A stretch of DNA of 64,000 nucleotides. Source: an uncultured Oscillospiraceae bacterium. Lineage in GTDB: Bacteria; Bacillota; Clostridia; Oscillospirales; Oscillospiraceae. The notes under the pieces were generated by a model, which was given only the letters and a program-made list of their open reading frames with translations, was not told where the DNA came from and ran no database searches. Positions 26,817 through 34,900 of this stretch are shown here, piece by piece. A program made the position numbers and the translations under genes. Positions within the stretch are counted from its first letter, which is position 1, and every line of letters starts with the position of its first letter. The stretch lies in contig CAKTTB010000002.1 in assembly GCA_934613505.1 (NCBI GenBank), forward strand, positions 62,001 through 126,000, read 5' to 3'.

Positions 26817-27572
26817 ATGGTACATTTTGTCGGCGCCGGGAGCGGCGCGGTCGATCTCATCACGGTGCGCGGCGCGAAGCTGCTGGCACAGGCGGATGTG
26901 GTCATCTATGCCGGGTCGCTGGTGAACCCGGAGCTGCTTTCTTACACGAAGCCCGGCTGTGAGATCCATAACAGCGCAAAAATGACGCTCGAGGAGGTCA
27001 TCGCCGTCATCTGCGAAGCAGAGCGGGCGAACAAAACGACCGTGCGCCTGCACACCGGCGATTCCAGCATTTACGGCGCGGTGCGCGAGCAGTTCGATGA
27101 GCTGGACAAGCGGCAGATCGCCTATGACGTCTGCCCGGGCGTCAGCGCGTTCTGCGGTGCGGCGGCAGCCCTCCGCGCGGAATATACGCTCCCGGATGTC
27201 AGCCAGACCGTCATCATCACCCGCGCGGCCGGCCGCACGCCCGTGCCGGAGCGGGAATCCATCCGGTCTCTTGCCGCCCATCATGCGACCATGGTGCTGT
27301 TTCTGAGTACCTCGCTGACCGGGCAGCTGCAGGCCGACCTTCTGGCCGGCGGCTATGAGGCCTCAACGCCTGCCGCCGTCGTCTACAAGGCCACGTGGCC
27401 GGAGGAGAAGATCTTCCGCTGCACGGTCGGCACGCTCCACGACACGGTGACGCAGAACAACCTGACCAAGACGTCGCTGATCGTGGTCGGCGGCTGCCTC
27501 GGCGATCAGTATCTGCGGTCGCTGCTGTATCATCCGGGCTTTACCACGGAGTTCCGCGAGGCGACGCAATGA
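26817..27572 (+). CDS. cbiF: Cobalt-precorrin-4 C11-methyltransferase CbiF
   Basis: A 251-residue tetrapyrrole methylase with the N-terminus MVHFVGAGSGAVDLITVRG and the CbiF/CobM motif VVIYAGSLVNPELL. It methylates C11 of cobalt-precorrin-4. ATG 26817 follows ACGGAGGG. Its stop overlaps the cbiG start (ATGA at 27569). Confidence 0.92.
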   Translation: MVHFVGAGSGAVDLITVRGAKLLAQADVVIYAGSLVNPELLSYTKPGCEIHNSAKMTLEEVIAVICEAERANKTTVRLHTGDSSIYGAVREQFDELDKRQIAYDVCPGVSAFCGAAAALRAEYTLPDVSQTVIITRAAGRTPVPERESIRSLAAHHATMVLFLSTSLTGQLQADLLAGGYEASTPAAVVYKATWPEEKIFRCTVGTLHDTVTQNNLTKTSLIVVGGCLGDQYLRSLLYHPGFTTEFREATQ

Positions 27573-28576
27573 AGCTTGCCGTCTTTGCTTACAGCCGTAC
27601 GGGCTGCGGAACGGCCCGGCGCGTGCTTGCCGCCCTGCCGGAGGCGGACGCGCACTGCTATACCGTCGCGCGGCTGCAGGAGCCGGACTTTCTGCCGCTG
27701 GAAAAGCAGGTCTACGCCGCGGCGTTTGCCGGGGCAGACGCGCTCATCTTTGTCGGCGCCTGCGGCATCGCCGTGCGCGAGATCGCGCCCTATGTCCGCG
27801 ATAAAAAGACCGACCCGGCCGTCGTTTGTCTGGATGAACGCGCGAAGTTTGTCATTCCGCTCCTGTCCGGCCACATCGGCGGCGCGAACGCCCTTGCCGT
27901 CCGGCTGGCACAGGCGCTTGGTGCGGCAGCCGTCATTACGACCGCGACGGACGTAAACGGAAAATTTGCCCCGGATGCGTGGGCGGCGCAGCACGGCTGC
28001 GCCATCTCGGATATGCAGCTGGCCAAGGCGGCGGCCGCCGCCATTCTGGAGCGCGATATTCCGCTCTGCAGCACGTTTCCCATCACGACGCCTCTTCCCG
28101 GCGGCACGGTCCCGGGGCAGACGGGCGCGCTTGGCATTTATATCGGCTGCGATACACGCGAGCCGTTCGCGCAGACACTGCGGCTGATCCCACGGAAGCT
28201 GCACGTCGGCCTCGGCTGCCGCAGAGGCAGCACAAAAGAAGCAATCGAGACGGCCATCCGAACGGTGTTCCGGCAGCACGCGCTGGACCTGCGCGCGATC
28301 GCGGGCGTATCCTCGATCGACCTGAAGCAGGACGAGCCGGGGCTTCTGGCCGCCTGCCGGGAAAACGGCTGGCCGGTCCGGTTCTATCCGGCGGAGCAGC
28401 TGCGCGCCGTCCCCGGTACATTTACGAAGTCGGACTTCGTCTCGTCGGTGACGGGCGTCGATAACGTCTGCGAGCGCGCCGCGTGTCTTGGCGCGCAGAC
28501 GCTTCTGGTCCAAAAAACAGCGCTTCGCGGCGTGACCGTCGCCGTGGCGGAGGAAGCCTGGGAGGTACAGTTTTGA
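27569..28576 (+). CDS. cbiG: Cobalt-precorrin-5A hydrolase CbiG
   Basis: A 335-residue protein with the CbiG N-terminal and central regions (FVGACGIAVREIAPYV; LLSGHIGGANALA) and the C-terminal CbiG_C domain (KLHVGLGCRRGS onward). It opens the delta-lactone and releases acetaldehyde during ring contraction. The longer open frame upstream lies within cbiF and is not coding; ATG 27569 overlaps the cbiF stop. Confidence 0.92.
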   Translation: MKLAVFAYSRTGCGTARRVLAALPEADAHCYTVARLQEPDFLPLEKQVYAAAFAGADALIFVGACGIAVREIAPYVRDKKTDPAVVCLDERAKFVIPLLSGHIGGANALAVRLAQALGAAAVITTATDVNGKFAPDAWAAQHGCAISDMQLAKAAAAAILERDIPLCSTFPITTPLPGGTVPGQTGALGIYIGCDTREPFAQTLRLIPRKLHVGLGCRRGSTKEAIETAIRTVFRQHALDLRAIAGVSSIDLKQDEPGLLAACRENGWPVRFYPAEQLRAVPGTFTKSDFVSSVTGVDNVCERAACLGAQTLLVQKTALRGVTVAVAEEAWEVQF

Positions 28577-29304
28577 ACAAAGTATTTGTTGTGGGCATCG
28601 GCCCCGGAAATTATGAAAATATGACCATCCGCGCAGACCGCGCGCTGGCGGCCTGCGATGTGATCGTCGGCTACCCGGTCTATGTCGATCTGGTCAAGGA
28701 CCGCTATCCCGGCAAGGAGCTTGCCGCCACGCCGATGACGCAGGAGGTCCGGCGCTGCCAGCTGGCGCTGGAGCTTGCGCGGGCAGGGAAAACGGTCTGC
28801 GTGGTCTGCTCGGGCGACAGCGGGATCTATGGGATGGCGGCGCTTCTGTACGAGCTGCGCGGCGAGCAGTCCGAGCCTGAGATCGAGGTCGTTCCCGGCC
28901 TGACCGCCGCCTGCAGCGGCGCTGCGGTCCTTGGCGCGCCGCTGACGCATGACTTTGCCGTCATCAGCCTGTCTGACCGCCTGACGCCGTGGGAGACGAT
29001 CGAAAAGCGGCTGCTGTGCGCCGCCGAGGCGGATCTTTCCATCGCGATCTATAACCCCGCCAGCCATGGCCGTCCGGAGCATCTGCGGCGCGCCTGCGAA
29101 ATTCTGCTGCGCGTGCTGCCGCAGGACCGCATCTGCGGCATTGTGCGCAATATCGGCCGCGCGGGCGAAAGCCGCCGCATCCTGACGCTCGGCGAACTGC
29201 AGACGGCGGACGTGGATATGTTCTGCACCGTTTTTATCGGCAATGCGTCGACAAAGCAGCTGTCCGGCATGCTCGTGACGCCGAGAGGGTACCGCAATGT
29301 ATAA
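28573..29304 (+). CDS. cbiH: Cobalt-factor III/precorrin-3B C17-methyltransferase CbiH
   Basis: A 243-residue tetrapyrrole methylase (NKVFVVGIGPGNYENMTIRA) of the CbiH/CobJ type, catalysing C17 methylation with ring contraction. The start is TTG 28573, overlapping the cbiG stop, with GGAGG at 28561-28565 correctly spaced; no in-frame ATG fits the family N-terminus. The stop overlaps the next start by 8 bases. Confidence 0.9.
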   Translation: MNKVFVVGIGPGNYENMTIRADRALAACDVIVGYPVYVDLVKDRYPGKELAATPMTQEVRRCQLALELARAGKTVCVVCSGDSGIYGMAALLYELRGEQSEPEIEVVPGLTAACSGAAVLGAPLTHDFAVISLSDRLTPWETIEKRLLCAAEADLSIAIYNPASHGRPEHLRRACEILLRVLPQDRICGIVRNIGRAGESRRILTLGELQTADVDMFCTVFIGNASTKQLSGMLVTPRGYRNV

Positions 29305-31297
29305 GATCTGTGTATTCGGCGGAACGACCGAGGGACGCGAACTGATCGGATTTCTGAACACGCAGCCCTGCGAGGTCACGGCCTGCGTCGCGACGGAGTA
29401 CGGCCAGTCGCTGCTCCCGTCCGCGGAGCATCTGACTGTCTCAGCCCGGAGGCTGCCGGTAGAGAAGATCGCGGAGCTGCTGCGCACGGAGCGCTTCGAC
29501 CTTGTGATCGACGCCACGCACCCGTATGCCCAATCGATCACGCAGAGCATCGCGCAGGCATGCCGGGAAACGGGGACAGACCGCTGGCGGTTGCTTCGCG
29601 AGGCGTCGGACGTTTCGGATACGGCGGTCTTTGCTGCGTCCGCGGAGGAAGCGGCGGAAATTTTGAACACAGCCGAGGGCAATGTCCTTCTGACGACCGG
29701 CAGCAAGGAGCTTTCAAAATACGCTTCCGTGCGGGACTTTTCAGACCGCTTCTGGGCGAGAGTCCTGCCGCTGGACGCGTCGCTTTCCGCCTGCCGCGAG
29801 GCAGGGCTGCCGCCTGCGCATATCCTTGCCATGCAGGGGCCTTTTTCCGAGGAACTGAATACCGCCATGCTCCGCAGCATCCATGCCGCATGGCTCGTCA
29901 CCAAGGACGGCGGCAACGCCGGCGGCTTCGCGGCGAAGGCCGCCGCGGCAAAAAAGACCGGCGCGCGCCTGCTCGTCATCGGCCGTCCGGTCGAGCAGGA
30001 CGGCATGACGCTTGCCGCTGCGGTGCAGGCGCTTGGCAGCCGCTTCGGCTTCCGGCGCACGCCGGAGGTGACAATCGTCGGGATCGGCCCCGGCAGCGAG
30101 GACGCGCAGACCGGCGAGGTGCGCGCCGCCATCCGGGCGGCGGACTGCCTGATCGGCGCGGGACGGATGCTGCAGGCCGCGGCAGGGCCGGGGCAGCTGC
30201 AGCTGGACGCCATTGCACCGGAAAAGATCGCGGCGCAGATCGCCGCGCATCCGGAATGCGCCCGCTTCACGGTCGTCATGTCCGGCGATACCGGGTTCTT
30301 CAGCGGGACGAAAAAGCTCCTGCCGTATCTTACCGGCTGCCGGACGCGCGTGCTGCCGGGACTTAGCTCCATGTCCGTCCTCTGCGCGCGCCTCGGGACG
30401 AGCTATGAGGACGTTGTCCCGGTCAGTCTGCATGGCCGCGAGCATGATATCGTCCGTGACGTGCGGCGGCATGCACGTGTGTTCACACTTGTCGGCGGGG
30501 AAGGCGGCATGGCGGCTCTGTGCCGGCGGCTGACGGAGGCCGGTCTCGGCGGTGTCCGCGTCAGCGTCGGCGAACGGCTGAGCTATCCGGAGGAGCGGAT
30601 CACCTGTGGCACGGCCGCAGAACTGGCAAACGGACAGTTTGATACGCTCAGCGCCGCGCTCATCGAAAACCCGGCGCCCGACGCCGTCGTGACCCACGGC
30701 CTGCCGGACGCACTGTTTTTGCGCGACGAGACGCCCGGCCATGTTGTCCCGATGACCAAAAGTGAGGTCCGCAGCGTCTGCCTGTCCAGGCTGCAGCTGA
30801 CGAAAAGCGCTGTCTGCTGGGATATCGGCGCGGGGACCGGCTCCGTATCCATCGAAATGGCGCTGCAGGCGGAGGCCGGAACGGTCTATGCTGTTGAGCG
30901 AAATGCCGGTGCGCTGGCCCTCCTGCAGAAGAACCGGGCGGCCTTCGGTACGGAAAATCTCGAGATCGTCGCCGGTACGGCTCCGGAGGCCTGCGCGGCG
31001 CTGCCCGCGCCGACGCATGTGTTCCTCGGCGGCACGGCGGGCAATCTCCGCGAGATATTGTCAGTCGTGCTGCAGAAAAATCCGCATGCCCGCATCGTGG
31101 CCACGGCTGTCTCGCTGGAGTCCGCCGCCGCGCTCACAGCCTGTATGCAGGACTTTAAGACGGCGGAATGCATCCTTCTGCAGGCGGCGGGAACGCGGCA
31201 GGCCGGGCATTACCATCTTCTTTCCGGCCAGAATCCTATTTATATTGTGACCCTGCAGGACCCGAAGAGCGATACGGAAGGGAACAACAGAATCTGA
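29297..31297 (+). CDS. CbiJ-CbiE-CbiT trifunctional fusion
   Basis: A 666-residue protein joining three corrin enzymes. Residues 1-255 are a precorrin-6A reductase (CbiJ/CobK; starts ICVFGGTTEGREL, with DATHPYA). Residues 257-455 are a C5-methyltransferase (CbiE; EVTIVGIGPGSEDA). Residues 480-666 are a C15-methyltransferase/decarboxylase (CbiT; SAM motif WDIGAGTGSVSIE around 508). CbiET fusions are common (CobL); an added CbiJ gives three consecutive late steps (6A to 8) in one chain, which may channel unstable intermediates. It is the last gene of the riboswitch-1 operon. Confidence 0.9.
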   Translation: MYKICVFGGTTEGRELIGFLNTQPCEVTACVATEYGQSLLPSAEHLTVSARRLPVEKIAELLRTERFDLVIDATHPYAQSITQSIAQACRETGTDRWRLLREASDVSDTAVFAASAEEAAEILNTAEGNVLLTTGSKELSKYASVRDFSDRFWARVLPLDASLSACREAGLPPAHILAMQGPFSEELNTAMLRSIHAAWLVTKDGGNAGGFAAKAAAAKKTGARLLVIGRPVEQDGMTLAAAVQALGSRFGFRRTPEVTIVGIGPGSEDAQTGEVRAAIRAADCLIGAGRMLQAAAGPGQLQLDAIAPEKIAAQIAAHPECARFTVVMSGDTGFFSGTKKLLPYLTGCRTRVLPGLSSMSVLCARLGTSYEDVVPVSLHGREHDIVRDVRRHARVFTLVGGEGGMAALCRRLTEAGLGGVRVSVGERLSYPEERITCGTAAELANGQFDTLSAALIENPAPDAVVTHGLPDALFLRDETPGHVVPMTKSEVRSVCLSRLQLTKSAVCWDIGAGTGSVSIEMALQAEAGTVYAVERNAGALALLQKNRAAFGTENLEIVAGTAPEACAALPAPTHVFLGGTAGNLREILSVVLQKNPHARIVATAVSLESAAALTACMQDFKTAECILLQAAGTRQAGHYHLLSGQNPIYIVTLQDPKSDTEGNNRI

Positions 31298-31344
31298 TAT
31301 AATTCGCTAAAACTATACCGAATTTTTTGGTGAAAACGCCGGTG

Positions 31345-31373
31345 TGTACATATGCAGAAAAATATGCTATACT
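31345..31373 (+). promoter_or_regulatory. Promoter of the surface-complex operon
   Basis: An extended -10 element TGCTATACT (31365-31373) with TGTACA (31345-31350) 17 bases upstream. It lies just before the second cobalamin aptamer. Confidence 0.7.
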
Positions 31374-31394
31374 ACAGGCGAAAAAGAATAACAC

Positions 31395-31600
31395 ATCATC
31401 GACGCCTGTTGGCTGACAGCAGACGTTAAAAGGAATCCGGTGCGAATCCGGAGCTTATTTCCGTTAGCTGTATGCATACGAGGCCGTCACCGCAGCGAAA
31501 GCTGGCCATTGTGCCGCACAGGCATGAGAAGGTAGGGGACGGACGCAGGGCAGATGCCCCTAGTGTGTAAGCCAGAAGACTTGGTGGTGGAAGATGAGTG
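31395..31600 (+). ncRNA. Second cobalamin riboswitch (surface-complex operon)
   Basis: Cobalamin aptamer blocks are visible: AAAAGGAATCCGGTGCGAAT (31429-31448), TCCGGAGC, GCCATTGTG (compare the GCCACTG block), GAGAAGGT, and the closing GTGTGTAAGCCAGAAGACTTG (31563-31583). It is more divergent and longer than the first copy, with extra stem sequence in the middle. A strong terminator follows at 31654-31695, so the downstream surface operon should be repressed by corrinoid. Confidence 0.87.
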
Positions 31601-31653
31601 CAGGCTCCTCCTTTCGGATGAGGGAGGCGTGGTCTGTGTATGCGCAGGAAAAA

Positions 31654-31696
31654 AACGGCTGCGGTGATCATTTGATCGCCGCAGCCGTTTCGTTTT
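31654..31696 (+). terminator. Expression-platform terminator of riboswitch 2
   Basis: A 17-bp stem with one G-T pair (31654-31670 with 31673-31689) and a 2-base loop, followed by a T-rich stretch (TCGTTTTG). It lies between the aptamer and the DUF2292 gene. Confidence 0.9.
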
Positions 31697-31714
31697 GTCT
31701 GCAGGAGGCGGAGC

Positions 31715-31870
31715 ATGGAAAAGAAGAACGACGGAGAACTGACCCTGAACAGCAAGGAGCGAGAGCTTCTGCATCTGCTCCGGGAGATCCAGTACGGCGA
31801 GGTCCGGATCATCATACAGGCCGGTACGCCGGTGCGGATCGAGGAGATCCGCAAAAGCATCCAGCTCTGA
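31715..31870 (+). CDS. Small DUF2292 (YezD-like) protein
   Basis: A 51-residue reading frame: ATG 31715 with GCAGGAGGCGG just upstream, TGA 31868-31870. The sequence has the DUF2292 pattern: a charged helix (LLHLLREIQYGEV) followed by a beta hairpin (VRIIIQAGTPVRIEEIRKS). DUF2292 proteins are tiny, of unknown function, and often lie beside metabolite-controlled transport or sulfur genes. It is the first gene after the B12 riboswitch terminator and 37 bases before the giant surface gene. Confidence 0.8.
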   Translation: MEKKNDGELTLNSKERELLHLLREIQYGEVRIIIQAGTPVRIEEIRKSIQL

Positions 31871-31907
31871 CAGGAGCAGACGTTCAACGCGAAAGGAAAC
31901 GAAAAGC

Positions 31908-34900
31908 ATGAGATACAAGAGATTGGTGAGTTTTCTTCTGGCACTTGCCCTGCTGGCGGGGCTTCTGCCCGCCGTCACGCTCGGCGCGTCCGCCGCGGAT
32001 GCGGCGCATACCATCACGGTATCGGCTGATGCGCCTGCGGCTGCGGAAACGACGCAGGGTATCCAGTACCTGCTCGCGATGTCCGACGTCTTTACCGACA
32101 GCGAGCAGCATGAAATGACCTACACACTCTCCGGCGAAAACCTTTCCTCGCAGACGAAGATCGCGGAGAACAAGGATGACGGCAATGCCATGTACCTGTT
32201 CGTCGTCCAGCCGAACGTGGGCGAATATGCGCTGACGATCACCGCCGCCTGTGCAGAAGACCCCGCCGTCACCGCATCGCACACCATCACCATCACGGTG
32301 AAGGAGGGCAAGGACGGCGACCCCCGGCAGTATAACTACGACGAGACCGACGCCAGCTCCGTCACGGTCTATGTGACCATCTCCAGTGACGGCATGCCGC
32401 TCATGGGAAAGGACGGGACGATCCTTGCGCACCTGCCCGTGAAGGTTCCGTATTTCGATCTGGCCAATCAGGGACTTGAGAAGTTCTACCGCTATCAGAC
32501 AAAGGACGGCCGCGGCGAATATATCAACAGCACGATCGTCCGCCGCCCGACGGCCCTGCACCTGTACCTGTACCTGCTGGGCGTCTATTACCTCGGATAT
32601 TCGGCGAAAGAGGTCACGAGCGGCGGAGTCAGGATCCCGGGCCACACCGGCAAGGTGGGCGTCCTGAATATGAACGACGAAAAGCCGTACAACGACAATC
32701 TGCTGGCACTGAACATCACCGGCCGCCCCACGAGCCTCTATATGCAGCAGTTCTGGGGCCACGATGAAAACCTCATGTACTACCGAAACCATGTCTATCC
32801 GCTCATGGGCGTCAACTGGGGTTCCACCGCGGATTATATCCTCCTGTCCGAGGGCGATACGATCGACGTCGCCATGTTCAGCAACTGGGACTTTTACAAA
32901 GAGGGCGGCGCGTTCGTCGCCTTCGATCAGGATTCCTACAAGGCCACGACGAAGGCCAACCTGACGTTCCGGACCGTTCAGTATGCCACGAAGTCCGTCG
33001 CGGACGGCGGCTCCGAAATGTTCGAACCGGTGACCGGTATGAAGGTGGCGCTGTATGATGAATACTGGGACGCGGTCGCGGCGCCGGAGGTCGAGGAGGG
33101 GAACCTCTACACGCTCGATACGTCGGAGCTGGAACCCGGCACCTATTATCTGATGGCGCTCGATCCGCACGCCGGTGAGACCGGCAAGACCAGCCGCGCC
33201 TGCAAGGCGCCCGCGACGGCCGTCGTCACCGTGACCAACGGTGAAGCCTGTAAGCATGAGAAAACCGAGGTCCGCGATGCAAAGGAAGCAACCTGCGGCG
33301 CGGACGGCTATACCGGCGACACGTGGTGCACCGTCTGTAACCAGAAGATCAAGACCGGCGAGACCATCCCCGCCACCGGCGCGCATACCGATGCCAATCA
33401 GGACGGCAAATGCGACGTCTGCGGCGCGGCTATGGCCACGGCTGTCCCGACGCGCAAAGCGGGCTATCCCGCCGAGAGCAGCGGCGTGGTCAAGACCGGT
33501 ATGGCGTACCTGCTCAGCGACCTGCAGGGTGGACGCGTCTTTGCACCGGTCGACGGTCAGAAACTGAATTACACCAACTATTATTATGAACGCTCCACCG
33601 ACGGCGGCAAGACCTGGAGCGCGAAGCAGAAGTTCAGTGAAGCGTCCTTCGGCGCAACGACGATCTGCCTCACGGAAACGAGACCCGGCACCTACCTCTA
33701 CCGATTCTATGCCTCACACGACGGTGTGAACTTCTCGAAAGACACATGGACGCTGACGCTCACCGTCTCCGATGCGCCGGTCATGAATTTCTCCTTCCAT
33801 GTCGGCAGGGACTATACCGGCGGCTATCCGGTCATCCGGCTCTACAGCGTGGATACGGATGAGAACGGAGACGAGATCTTAGGCAGCGAGCTGCAGAACG
33901 TCTTCCTCTACAGTAACTTTACAGACACCTGCCCGGAGGGGACGGCGGACTATGACCCGAGCGAGGGCATTCTGACGCAGGGCTACCAGATGTTCTACGC
34001 CAGCCTCACCGCCGGACGCTACGCCTACCGCGCGTTTGCAAAGAACGCCGAGACCGGCGCGTACGACATTCCGCTCGGCGGCATGACGCTCGATCTGCCG
34101 ACGGACAGCAATGTCGACGGTCTGACCGGCGGCGGAACGGAACTTTATCTGCAGTGCGTGTCGTTCTATCCCAGCACCAAAAAGCAGGGCGGGACGTACT
34201 TTGCCGCCGATGAATATCATGTCACGGTCGACTGTCCCATCATGAAATGCCAGACGCAGATGGGTGAGGCGTACCAGAGCGGCGTGTACGCCGTGTACCC
34301 GACGATGCTCTACGCAGGCGGCAATGCCTGCCTGTATAACTACTATCTCTATGCCGACATTGACGGCTACGGCTTCTCGCAGAACATCAATGCGACGTTC
34401 CAGCCGGGATACGAGGCAGACCAGAGGACCGGATCGATCGACACGGTCAATCAGCTGACCGTCACGGTTCCGGAGAACACGACCTTCGGCCTGTACTTCC
34501 AGTGGAACAACTTCAATTCCAGCGAGGTCGCGCCCGAATGGCCCGACCCGGACGTGCCGAACGAAGACCGCTGGCAAAGTAACGGCGACGGGACCAGGAC
34601 TGCCCGCTATTTTGTGAGCAGCAGCAACGGCAGCTACACATGGCGGCTGCGCGACGATACGCATGTTTCGCAGGGCGGTTGGCTCGCGCAGATGGACGAG
34701 GATGAGACGCTGACACTGTCATTTGCGGCGGATGCTGCGACTGACCGGCAGAGCCACGACTTCGCGCAGCTCGGCACGACCACGACGAAACGTGACGAAG
34801 CCGATCTGCAGGTCAATCTGGATCCTTCCGGCTTCAAGGCCATCACAGACACGACGCGCGTGCGCGCCTACCGGCACTGGCAGCTCATCGACTCCGATAC

